Shown: positions 24,366-34,385 of the stretch, in pieces
How the letters are laid out: each line of letters starts with the position of its first letter
How positions within the stretch are numbered: position 1 is the first letter of the stretch
Origin: Amphirosellinia nigrospora
Taxonomy: Eukaryota; Ascomycota; Sordariomycetes; Xylariales; Xylariaceae
Direction: 5' to 3'
Assembly: GCA_004123355.1 (NCBI GenBank)
Contig: SCHM01000003.1
Location: 248,001 to 312,000, forward strand
DNA length: 64,000 bases
Notes under the pieces: model-generated
Databases searched by the model: none
Told to the model about the DNA's origin: nothing
Seen by the model: the letters and a program-made list of their open reading frames with translations, nothing else
Position numbers and translations under genes: made by a program

Positions 24366-27279
24366 TTATGTGGCTTTAAGGGGTTCAGGGTCCGAGGTGC
24401 TCTGACGTGGGTTGCTCCCAGGACCTGGTGAGCTACTTGAACTCGACGAAAGATCGTCTTCGCTATCCGCTGACGGAGCAATTGTTGGCTTGGGCGGAAT
24501 CGAGATTTGGCTCTCCATATCAAAGATTTTCGTTTGCAGTTCGGTGTTTTTCCTTGAAAGTTCATGCATACGCTTCTCTATCTCAGCGTTTGTGGCCCGG
24601 CTCGCTTCCAACGCCTCGCTGAATTGGGCTTTGAGGCTATCAGTATTGCGCTCTCCGCCGGAAATTAGGACGTCTCGTAGTCGCGATTTGAGCTCTGAGA
24701 TATGGGATTGATATTGGTTTTGAGTTTCCTTGAAATCAGACTCGCGTGCGGCTAATTTCAATTCCGCCATCTGTGTGCGACTGTCTGCTTCGACGGCTTG
24801 CGTCATGGCTGCTTGTCGTTCTGCCTCCTTGGCTTGGTGATTACGTTCTGATTCGGTTAGTCCCGCAACCTCACTTCTTAATCTCTCTAACTCGCCAAAG
24901 TTGATATCGGCTGATTGAATGCTCTGCTTCAGCCTTAACTCCCTTACTTCCACCTCGCACACTAGTGACCGCAATTCCTCAGCTTCATCTTTCACAGCTT
25001 TCAATTCAATTTGCAAAATTTCTCTTTTTGTGTTCCATTTCTTTTGTTCTTCACGTAGCGCCTTTAACTTGTTGGATAGATCGGCTTCCCATTTCTTAGC
25101 TAACGTACGGCTCTTCTCGGCTTCGGCCTTTGCTTGGGTTTCTGCCTTCTTGGCTTCTTCTAGTCGTTGTTTAAGATGTTTGTTGGCAGTGATAATGTTC
25201 TGAGTCTCGGCCTCACCGGCTGCTTCTCGGACGTGCTGCCTCCGTAACACGCCAATGTATGTGAGATGCTGTTGTTTCAGAAACCCTCGAACACGAGATC
25301 ATTGTATAAGAGGTAGACATAACGAAGCAATTTTGTTTCCTTTTGGTTGGCCACAGGGTCAGGTAATTGCATATCAGAGCTAGGCGGATGGAGATGCACT
25401 TGGATGATGACTTTTCTGGAAGACACTCATGATGACTCAATGATAGTGATGGTATACTGTCATTGGTTAGAGACTGGTGTAGGCTTGTTCTGACCGCCTT
25501 CTGGGAATTCATAAGTTCTTGGAGATGGGTCTGAGAGCTTGATGTGACAAGTTGCCGCGCCAGGCTTGGGCCGTCATTGTCATTCTCAGATAGTCTCGTG
25601 CTTGACGAGTCGCGTTTTGATCTATGGCTGCTTTGTGATGAATGGCGAGCCAATGTTGGATTATTTCCACTGCCGCTTTCAAATCGTGAAGGTGAAGAGA
25701 CTGAGCTGCGGCGAAGATCTCCTAACCCGGACGTTCCAATACTGATTGAGCTACTAAGAAGAGCTGGCTCTTTGTCATCTTTGTCCAACTCATCACTGTC
25801 TGAACTTAGCATTTGAGCTAAATCGGCAGGTATCGCGTCGGAAAATTCGTCCGGCGAATGACGAAGCGCCAGGCAATCAGCTACTACCTCGGCGGGATCA
25901 CTCTTGATCCATCGACCGAAATCTGACTTCTCTGAATCTATTGTTAAAGTATAAAAGTTCTCGTGCAAAAGATGACACTGCCGAAGCCGTTCTGACGCAT
26001 GACGGATCTCGGTCGGTTGCACTTCAATCACATCTGCATCTGGTACCTCAGCATGCCTCAAGTACCTTTGTGGTTTCCTGATGTAGTCCATGAAATTAAT
26101 GGGATATAACCCGTATAGGATTGTGAAATAGTCCAAGAGTTGCGAGATAGTTGTATCATCATCATCTGATGAAAATGGGCACACCTCCCAATGAGGAGAA
26201 CCGGACAGCCCTCGTTCTGTCCCATCTTCGGTATTGATATGAGTAGATAGCTCTCGTTCCCAAAGAGCAGCCTCGCGTATATGTTAAAAAGCGTGGGCAA
26301 ATGTGGAACCAAAGAGCTGGGCGCATGCGGAAGAACCATAGTCAGCACTGTGAGAGCTAAAGAGATGGTCATCGTCGAGGTATCCCTCTGGAGACAGGTC
26401 AATAGATTGCCGAAAAGAGGCGTCTCCAGAATGAGATAGAGATGCGGTGGCTGACTCTGGACAAACGAGGAAAGCAACAATAGAGACCTTGCGCGATGCG
26501 AGGCTTTGCAGACGAACTGATCAATGACAGCCATGAAGTCCTATTTTGTGGCGGTTAGAGCATGTCGGTTCTTGGAGCTCAAAGTCAAACGAACCTTGGG
26601 GCGCTTCTTTCCGTATAGGAGCAATGTTTCCCTGAGATGTTTTTCTTTGAAGTCTTGCATTGCATCGGGGCTCTGTCGGGGCAACTCGGCCTCCTGGAAC
26701 CAGAGAAGCATCATCTTCTCTGCAATAGGGGCCGCTGCGCCCCGGGCTCGCTCGCTCGCGTCTTTGCCATCCCCTTCGGTAAGGATGTCAAGCACAATCC
26801 TCTGGGTCTCCGAAGCCAGGTCTTTCTCCTGGCCTAGATGGTCGAGCAGTGGCAGAAGCAGATCGAACCATTGCAGGACCTTCGAAGGTTGGCCGATCAA
26901 GGGGCGCAAGTGACGAAGGAGGGCAACGAAGGCAGCATAGCGTGTAGGCTCATGGGCGATGTCATGTTTGAATATTGACAATAGCTCGTCATGAACTTTC
27001 TCGGCAATATTTTCATCCCATTTCTCGCTGCGTTCATAGAGGAAGGCCTCGATGATCCGGATGAGGTCGTCGGGAAGTGGAGAGAGGGTGCGCGCGCAAA
27101 GCTACCAACAGCCTTCACAAGCTCTTTAGGCGTCCTAAAGAAGCACGGCTTGTCAGCAGATCGGTTAGAATTGAGACACGACTCTCAAATCGAGGAAGCG
27201 GAAAACGGGCAACGGGCAACGGGCAACTCAAGACGTACGGTCTAGGGAAGCGAGGTTGGACATACGGAGCTGCCGACAT
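24366..27279 (-). CDS. tsc1: TSC1/hamartin-like protein
   Basis: Fungal hamartin, partner of tuberin (TSC2) in the complex that restrains Rheb and TOR signalling. Exon 1 (27239-27279) encodes MSAAPYVQPRF; after intron 27135-27238 come TPKELVKAVGSFARAPS, DDLIRIIEAFLYERSEKWDE, LSIFKHDIAHEP, LLPLLDHLGQEKDLASETQ, then after a second intron near 26530-26590 FMAVIDQFVCKASHRARSL, VLPHAPSSLVPHLPTLFNIY and ILYGLYPINFMDYIRKP, the hamartin core. A Ser-rich middle follows (DLRRSSVSSPSRF), then LLRYVYLLYNDLVFEGFLKQ and a coiled coil of about 250 residues (KAEAEKSRTLAKKWEADL). Frameshifts: near 27085 (C run), at 26262-26264 (T run on the coding strand) and two between 25350 and 25430. Domain order and length match fungal TSC1. 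Confidence 0.85.
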
Positions 27280-28657
27280 GAGGACATATCGCGTCGTTGC
27301 CGACGGTGGTGACAGGTGGGGTTATCTTGCTGAGAGTAGAGTTTCGTTAGTCGCAGCGACCCATAGAATAGGTGTTTACTATGTAATGAGTTGACGAACG
27401 ACATCGGCCCACCATCGGGAGAGGCTTGTCTGTCGTCTGTCTTGGTGGAGTTTTGCTTGGAGCTTCCGTGGTGGCGGGGTATTGCAGCCGGCAGAACCTA
27501 GGTACCTAGGTAGGTACCTACCCACTGTCCTGTAATCAGTCAGAGTCGAGCCATGGCACAGTGCGGAGATGTCGGGTAGTAAACGCGGGCATCCAAAGTT
27601 TGGCGAACTACGCGAGAGCTTTGCCGATCGTCCGCCATTGGCCTGGTCCGGGGGCTTCGGGGCGCCACACACAGAGACACCATGTTGGCGGTTGCCCAAA
27701 CAGTCGGCTCACAACGAATTGGATGAACCCTTAATACTCGTTCCGGTCGGTCCCCCTCCTGGGGTGGGCGAAATGCCTACCTAAGCGAGATTCCGAAAAC
27801 AGCGTGTAGCATTCAAGACTGAGCATGGCGCTCGTTATACCTATATGTGAAGTTCTAATAGAATCCCCATTTCCGGGGATGATTATACCGAGCACCCTTA
27901 ACAGGGGAGCCCTGTCGTTTCATTAGTGTGTGGGTGAGGGTGTTAAGGGAGTACTCGTCTGAGCGAGGCGGGACTCTAGGCCTTGGCAGTTATCTCTGCC
28001 TCAAGTTTTCTTTTGCCAAAGTATGTTTACGAAGCCCGAGGGCAAGGAAGATGAGACAGTACATCTGCGGAACGTGCCGAAACTGGACCCTATCTACTAA
28101 GTATATGGGATGACGGGTTGGGAGCCTCAACGTGCCGCCAGGGGAGAGGTCCACACCGCTGACTTATTCCACCCATTAATGCCTGCTTCATTGACAACCA
28201 TATCGCATTACTCCATTACCGCACTTCGAAGGGGTAGTACCACCTTGATCTCTTACAGATATCTGACATCCTACGTGGTATAATGGAGTCTTGGGTTATC
28301 ACGTCTCTTGGCGAGAGCTTCGTATCCCGGTAACGAGTGATCATCAATGATTTGATTCATGTCCATGGTAGAGTTGGGGTGATTTGCTGGACCTAAGAAG
28401 ATCGGATCATATAAGATCACCGACTCTCCCGTCTACATCTACCAAACTTTCTTTCTCATCACACATCGATCATTTCTATCTTCCCATTCCCTCCTTCACA
28501 CAATATAAACAGCTGTGCTGTCTTTCATTTCTTGCCATTACTCGGGTTAATTTGCCAACTCTCTTTTGCCAACAGCTGCTCGATCGTAGACGATCCAGCA
28601 CCAGTATCTCCAGACCTGTTTCTACCACGCCAAACACGTGCACCTCGCTAGTTCAAA
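27280..28657. other. Intergenic, no gene recognised
   Basis: About 1.4 kb. Contains a palindromic AGGTACCT-type repeat (listed separately) and CT-rich promoter-like sequence (28430-28650) ahead of the secreted-protein gene. No convincing coding frame. Confidence 0.45.
27496..27522. repeat. CCTAGGTACCTAGG-type palindromic short repeat
   Basis: A run made of overlapping AGGTACCT and CCTAGG palindromes. Related runs occur at 38333-38355 and in the 13.2-13.9 kb interval. Such motifs are dispersed in intergenic DNA of many Sordariomycetes; function unknown. Confidence 0.5.
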
Positions 28658-29140
28658 ATGCGTTTCACTCTCAGCTTGATCGCTGCTTGCGCAGCTCTTG
28701 CCCAAGCCGGTGTCTTTACCCAACAGACCTACAACGACATCTCCATCTCGGGAGGTGTAGCAGGCAATGCTCAAAATGAGGCAATGGCCGTCTTCAGTGC
28801 GCTGGACCTGAATGACTTGGCCAACGTGGATAAGGACGATTTGGACTTCCTTAACTCGGTCAATCAGATTTGCAACGATGCCGAGGACGAAGCATTCAAC
28901 CCTGCCATCGATGCCGCATCCGGTGATGACGCGGATGCTCTTCAGCGTGGCAAGATAAAGAACAAGGTCCTGAAGCTCACCGCCACAATTCTCAAGCTTC
29001 AGGCTCAGTCCGCTCAAGGCGATGATGTTCAGGACCAGTTGGACGAAGAGCAGACGAAGCTCAATAACAACATCCAACAAGATGAGGACGAGGCTGGTAA
29101 TGCATCCACCTTCTTGTCATTTGATGCTACCACCGACTAA
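28658..29140 (+). CDS. Small secreted protein, 160 aa, function unknown
   Basis: Single intact exon. Signal peptide MRFTLSLIAACAALAQAG, then a mature, acidic and helical protein (TYNDISISGG, FSALDLNDLANVDKDDLDF, KNKVLKLTATILKLQAQS) with a Gln/Asp-rich C-terminal half and one N-glycosylation-type site (NAS) near the end. There is only one cysteine in the mature region (QICND), so it is not a disulfide-stabilised effector. Similar short acidic secreted proteins are common in plant-associated Sordariomycetes without assigned function. The start is chosen because the signal peptide begins exactly there, after a CT-rich leader. Confidence 0.75.
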   Translation: MRFTLSLIAACAALAQAGVFTQQTYNDISISGGVAGNAQNEAMAVFSALDLNDLANVDKDDLDFLNSVNQICNDAEDEAFNPAIDAASGDDADALQRGKIKNKVLKLTATILKLQAQSAQGDDVQDQLDEEQTKLNNNIQQDEDEAGNASTFLSFDATTD

Positions 29141-29472
29141 ATCCTCAACCCGAGGACCTATAATAACGATAGTTGGGACTACGCTGGAAAGTAGATGGGG
29201 GGGATAGGTCTTCCTAACGACTCGCTTCGAGAGCTCGAAGGCTAGGAGATAGCGGCGAATTTAACTCGAGAATGGACTTCTTTTTTACATAATTCGAATA
29301 TATATACACACGGTACTCCAATCGCCCAGTTTCTGTTCTTGCACGTGCGCGATTGTAATGAAGAATAGCTCGGGCGTGAATTACACAAACTAAAATCTGA
29401 GAATGTATTATCAGACGTGCATTTCAAAACGATTGCATTCATGCTAAATTCCTACTATCTAAACCCGTTGAC

Positions 29473-30322
29473 TTAGCAAGTAAAGACAGCAGGTCCGGGT
29501 GGCGTATAGGAGGTGGGAACAGGATAGTAGATGTTAATCATCAAGCCTGGGTCTGTCGGCTGATAAGCGCCCGGGAACGAGACCAGGTTCGTCGGGTCTT
29601 GCTGCCCCCTCCGGTGACCTTTAACTGAGCACATGAAACGTAGGGCTGGGCACCCCTGCGGAACCAGCGCTGTGTAGGGCGATGTGCTCGACACGCAGGA
29701 GATAGTCGCCGGCCGGAATGCAGGAGGGGATCTTGGTCGTCACCTGGCTTGCTCCCTGGCTAGGCCAGGTCAGCCCGCTGGGGCCGATGTTGGGACCTTG
29801 CGAGAAGATCTTGAACCACACTGCGCCGGAGCCGTCCCATGAGTCGGCTGTCTGGCCCGCCGGCGCTTTTGCCATGTAAAATTGGAGAACGCCAGGGTGG
29901 GATACTGAGGCGTCGGCTGTGAAGCCTACGGTATCGCCAGCTGCTACTGTCATCGTCTTCGCACCCTCGTTACCTGCGGCAAGTTGGTAGCATCGGAACT
30001 GATCCGACGTCACGGCCGGAACTATAATGTTCGAACTTAGTAAGGAGACTACCTATGGAACACGAGATGAGGAAGCTTCGATAACATATGCCCTAGGAGC
30101 TACAAACAGCAATTCGGTACGTACCTGGGCCATTGCTCTGGTAGTTGGTGGTCTTCCTCACATATTCCCACTTATTGGTTGTCGTGCTGCCAGCAATCAG
30201 CGCTGGGAAGGTGTCTAGAGAACATTTTAGCACCGAGACTCCCATTTCAGTTTACAGGGCGCATTGTTACAGTGAGCCTGAGCGACTGAGGCGAATGCAA
30301 GAAGGCTGGTGAGCATCTGCAT
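29473..30322 (-). CDS. AA9 lytic polysaccharide monooxygenase (former GH61)
   Basis: Secreted copper enzyme that oxidatively cleaves cellulose or xyloglucan. Signal peptide MQMLTSLLAFASVAQA is followed by HYTFPALIAG, so the mature N-terminus would be the copper-binding His of the histidine brace. Intron 1 splits the Tyr codon after that His; exon 2 is short and ends NYQSNGP; after intron 2 come VPAVTSDQFRCYQLA, the second copper His region SVSHPGVLQFYMAKAP, SGAVWFKIFSQGP, DYLLRVEHIALHSAG and, in another frame, QPYVSCAQLKVTGGG (containing the conserved active-site Tyr region), then TNLVSFPGAYQPTDPG and a proline-rich end. Two single-base losses (run at 29653-29656 and one near 29603) break the frame. 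No CBM1 is present. Overall length of about 230 residues suits a single-domain AA9. Confidence 0.85.
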
Positions 30323-31231
30323 CTTGACGACGTAATAGTTCGAAGCTTAGCAAGTCCCAGCGAATGCAAAGTCGTGTGGGTACCTTGAATAGAACGTGCC
30401 AGAGAGCATACATTCGTTCTCATTATATCTTACAAGGTGTTTTACAGAAGCTACCGAGCAGGAGCCAATTATGGATCAAGCGCAGTGCCGAGAAAGTCGC
30501 TCATATCTGACGATGGCTCGAGGCGGCTCAGTTAGGATAGACGGGAGATCGCCAACGGTGACAACCCGGTGGTTAAAATGCCCTGTTGCTCGTGTAGCCA
30601 GTCAACAAAGTAGTTTACATTGCTCGCAATCTAGTCAAATCAACCGAAACGGGGACCAGGGAGACAGCTACCCCATATTTATTATTAAATTAATAGCTAC
30701 GCAGCACGTTGGTTGACAACCGATACAAATATACCATGTGTTGGGTAGGAGGTATCCCAATGCTCCTGTTGCCGTAGCCGAGACCCAGTCGGGTGATTGG
30801 GCCATGTATCGAGCCGTCTCGCTGTCACAACTTCCACGTCAGCTTCTAGATGCAGGCTAGAAAACCATCAACTCCAAGCATTATTCGATAGAGATTTTGG
30901 AGACGGGCGAAACAAATAAACAAAGGTCGGGCTAGTTTCAGATAACTAGGTAATTAAAGAAGTAGACAATGTAAAGAAGCAGGTCCTTGATTGTTAGGAA
31001 CAAGGTATGCATTAGGCCACTATATGTGAGCAATATAATGCCCATTGTATGTAAAACCAGCAATAAATTGTATAAGAACCCCGTCTACGGCCCGCTACAT
31101 TCTGGCTCCCACCCAACCCTTCCAGCTTAGTCACTTGATATCAAAGAACGTGGGTTTCCACCAACCCGCCGCCTTCACCTCCTGAACCGAAGAACCATCT
31201 ACTATCGCTCGTGGAGAAGAAACCCGCCATC
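30323..31231. other. Intergenic, no gene recognised
   Basis: About 0.9 kb upstream of the AA9 gene. A plus-strand frame at 30396-30716 shows no domain or start context and was not accepted. Confidence 0.45.
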
Positions 31232-31543
31232 ATGTGCTGGAAACAAGGCTACTACTTCACTAGATGCGGCCATCGTCCCGTGGCCGAAGATTCGGTAGTG
31301 CGCAAATGTCGTTCGGCTGAAGCCTATTCTTAAGCTCCCGGAGGCATAGTATATAGTAGTAATCGTTATCGACGGCCTTCATTTCATCGCGACGCTAAGC
31401 GAGAACAAGAAGAGACTTGGGTAGTAGTGGAGCGAGTCGTACAGATTTGGAGAGCTGGACCAGCCGCGATGCTGAAGTTGTTGTTCGCAGCCCCAACCCA
31501 CGCAGAATTCGCAGGGGACGTACAGGCCAACGATGTCAAGTAA
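31232..31543 (+). pseudogene. Short cysteine/histidine-containing ORF interrupted by an in-frame stop
   Basis: ATG at 31232 opens 33 codons (MCWKQGYYFTRCGHRP, then VVRKCRSAEAYS) before TAA at 31331; the same frame stays open for another 70 codons (including ETWVVVERVVQIWRAGP) to TAA at 31541. The beginning resembles the many small fungal proteins that start with a Cys plus CGH motif. An open 70-codon continuation in the same frame suggests a once-longer protein of about 104 residues broken by a stop or a sequence error. A real 33-residue peptide cannot be excluded. Confidence 0.35.
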
Positions 31544-31897
31544 ATTATAATCGAATGTAGCTTAAGACCAGTGAATATATTTTTATCTATTTATTCGCTC
31601 ATTCCCTTAAACATAGACAATGAACACATCTCGGGAGTTTCGAGTAGGTAGTACGGTAGAATTTCAACTCATTTGGACAGCAATTCAAATCGTGAATAAT
31701 TATACATTCATCCATAGTCGCTGCCTTCAATTAACCACATAGCTAAGCAAGGGATAAATTTGGTTATGTATGCAGCATCTCATTACGGAATCATGGACGG
31801 TAAGATATACGGGTTACGGCCGGGGCCGAGTCCGGCCCTATTTACTCATACGCACGCACGCGTATGAAGAGGGATTGGAGAAAGCTGCGATCATGAC

Positions 31898-32707
31898 TTA
31901 TGCCAACGACGAATAGTTTTCAAAATCCTCATACGACCACTTAGTTGCATTATAGTCGACCCCTCTCCACTCCAGAACGGGATACTCACCGCACCTAGCG
32001 CTCTGCTCTGCCGCCCCTTCCAGGGACCAGACTGTGGTGTCTTCTTCCCGGAACCAAATACCGGTATCCGGAGATTGACCGGCTGGCATGAATAGGTACA
32101 TCTGAGAATTCTTGTGCTGCATCTTGTCTTCGACAGCGAACAGCTTGCCTCGGACGTCGAAGAATGACTTTTCAAGCGACAGAAACTTCGTCCACTGCGG
32201 CTCACTCCAATCCACCCCCAGAGTCTTGAAATAACGCCGTCTACCCTCCTCATATCGGTCCTCCCACTTGCGCACCGTCGCAGAAAGTCCCACGCAGTAC
32301 TGCTTGAGGCGTTCGAACTCGGCTTCCACCTTAGGTTTCATCGATGCTTTGAAGGGACGGCCTTGATATTGGGAATATCTAATTGGAACACCATTCCGCT
32401 TGTCTTCTTCGTCACTGTCATAACCTTGTCCTTGTGGTGTGGCGGGAATACTGCATCCTTCGAGGATAGGCTCCGGCCAAGATTCCAAGGGAATCTGCGA
32501 CCTATTATGATGATGGCTACTTACTCTTGACCCCAGCGAGATGCTTCGTGTAGGCGTCTCGCCTGGCACATACGGCTCCTCCCGTGGTATCCAGATGTCT
32601 TCCCTCGGCAACGGGACAGAGTTGCACCGCGTATGCAGCGAATATTTGAAAGCCCTTCGCCTGGGGTTATTGTTTGTCTGTATTTGAAGTTTTGTTATTG
32701 GGTTCAT
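31898..32707 (-). CDS. Hypothetical protein, 269 aa, intact
   Basis: Uninterrupted frame with ATG at 32707. The N-terminal half is basic, Arg/Pro/Ser-rich and probably disordered (NNNPRRRAFKYSL, GETPTRSISLGSR). The C-terminal half looks folded: EFERLKQYCVGLSATVRKWEDR and RRRYFKTLGVDWSEPQWTKFL predict helices, followed by KNSQMYLFMPAGQSPDTGIWF and a Trp-rich end (TTVWSLEGA, PVLEWRGVDYN). No signal peptide or membrane segment. I do not recognise the family. Length, intact frame and codon use support a real gene. Confidence 0.6.
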   Translation of the reverse strand: MNPITKLQIQTNNNPRRRAFKYSLHTRCNSVPLPREDIWIPREEPYVPGETPTRSISLGSRVSSHHHNRSQIPLESWPEPILEGCSIPATPQGQGYDSDEEDKRNGVPIRYSQYQGRPFKASMKPKVEAEFERLKQYCVGLSATVRKWEDRYEEGRRRYFKTLGVDWSEPQWTKFLSLEKSFFDVRGKLFAVEDKMQHKNSQMYLFMPAGQSPDTGIWFREEDTTVWSLEGAAEQSARCGEYPVLEWRGVDYNATKWSYEDFENYSSLA

Positions 32708-33127
32708 GATTAAAATTTTTATGTTTTATAAGTGTGTAAATGGCCGTTCCTCTGCGCTCGGGCGCTCAGGGGGGTTTTTAACTGCCCATGGGGGGCCGAA
32801 TAAAGGAAACGTGAACGAAGAGCATTGTCCGTTGAATCGTACAACAGAGTAACAAAGCAACCCGGAAATTCATTGAAGGCACCTTAACAATGCCTTAGTC
32901 CATTCAAAGACTGAGGTAACATGCCCATTATGACTCGCGGCCGAGTATGGTTCGAGACGGTCTATCAACTCAGAATAACAAGAACAATCCAAATCCATTC
33001 CGATGATGGTTTTCATTTGATGTAGGCGCACCTCGTCAAACCGTCCCGAATTCGAATGAATTGCTCCGCCTGAAGCTGACTACGTTCCTCGAGAAGCTCG
33101 CACTGCAGCAGCATCATTTTGATTCTC

Positions 33128-34099
33128 TTATCCGGAGTCAGCTTCCTTTGCAGCAGCATCTTCGACTGTTCTCCGCAATAGCTTGGCATTCTCCATTAGC
33201 ACGGTAGTAATATGAGAAAACAAGGTGGCCTGCATCGAGGAGGCCGACGCCGCCGAGGCGACGAAATTGCCTACGCGAAGTTCGGGTATGTGCAGTCGAG
33301 GCTGAATCGCATCGGGAGATGCCGCAGTGATCTTGGCGCAGAACTTGGTAGCCCAACGATGTAATCCAGGACGTCTGAGACCCCTTCGTGGCAAGCTGCA
33401 AGCAATTTGAGGAGGAACGTGTCAATTGGGCTATGGGTTGCTTTTGTTTCACTGAACACATCGGCGAATTCTTCCAACATGTCCGAATTGTGATAGCAAT
33501 CGGGTCTTGACAATCTTCTCCCAGTGTGGCTGGGATCCGTCGGTCAATAGGCGCAGAACATCCGGGTATAGATCAATCAGACGCTGGGCGAGGGCGAAGA
33601 GCTGCTCGATGCACCGAGAGTGCGAAACGTGAATAACATGCAGCGAGTAGAACTCCTCAAAGTCGCTCCCCTTGGTCAGGTGAATGCTCGCGGCTGGACT
33701 CAGCTCAACGGAGACATCGTGTATCTCGACAGCTATGGCCGATAGCTGACGTACACATATCGACCTGGGATCTTGCGGCGTCGCATCTGCTATCGGGTCT
33801 GATATAGGCGGAGAAACATCATCCAGGTTAGTCACTGGCAAATCGCCGATATCTAATAACGGAGGCCAAGTCAGGTGAAGGTCAAGACTGCCATCTACTT
33901 GTGAATTTTGCTGGAGCAAGGTGTTACTTTGACAAGCAATGTTGGCCGATGCGCGACGCCAGGCCGGCCCGGCTGGGCTAAAGACACAATGAGATCCCGC
34001 CTTCAGACAACGCGAACACGATGCGCTCCCGGGTTCCTTTGGGCATTTCAGTTTTTGAGCATGGCATCGATCGCAAGAAGATCTCAACGGCCGTGGCAT
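33128..34099 (-). CDS. Zn2Cys6 fungal transcription factor
   Basis: N-terminal binuclear zinc cluster [19 protein letters not shown] followed by [14 protein letters not shown], giving all six cysteines in the Zn2Cys6 spacing. The rest resembles AflR-like regulators of modest length: a variable middle ([16 protein letters not shown]), [28 protein letters not shown], then in other frames [17 protein letters not shown] and [19 protein letters not shown], ending AAAKEADSG. At least two single-base frame changes occur (near 33495 and about 33350). Short regulators of this class often control adjacent gene sets; the neighbours here are a secreted GH31 and an unknown protein, so a target cannot be assigned. 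Start chosen at the Met five residues before the zinc cluster. Confidence 0.78.
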
Positions 34100-34385
34100 T
34101 ATGGAGACTTTGGGACTTCACTTGATTTAGATCACTGAAAGTGAGTAGTGTAACTCATTCCAGCGATCCATCTCAATCCCTGTAGCGCTTATAAATCAAC
34201 CAGCTAGTCTAAGATTGGCACAGAAGTAAGTGATTGGGTGGTGTGTGCCAAGACTTTAATGTGTCTTTTATCTAGTGATGCCGTTAAATCTAAAAGATGT
34301 GATATTATGCTTGATCATCTTTTCTACTCGCACCCCGAGTGATGCTTGTTCGGTGTATGTGCGCTGAATGCCAAGGCTCCATTCA

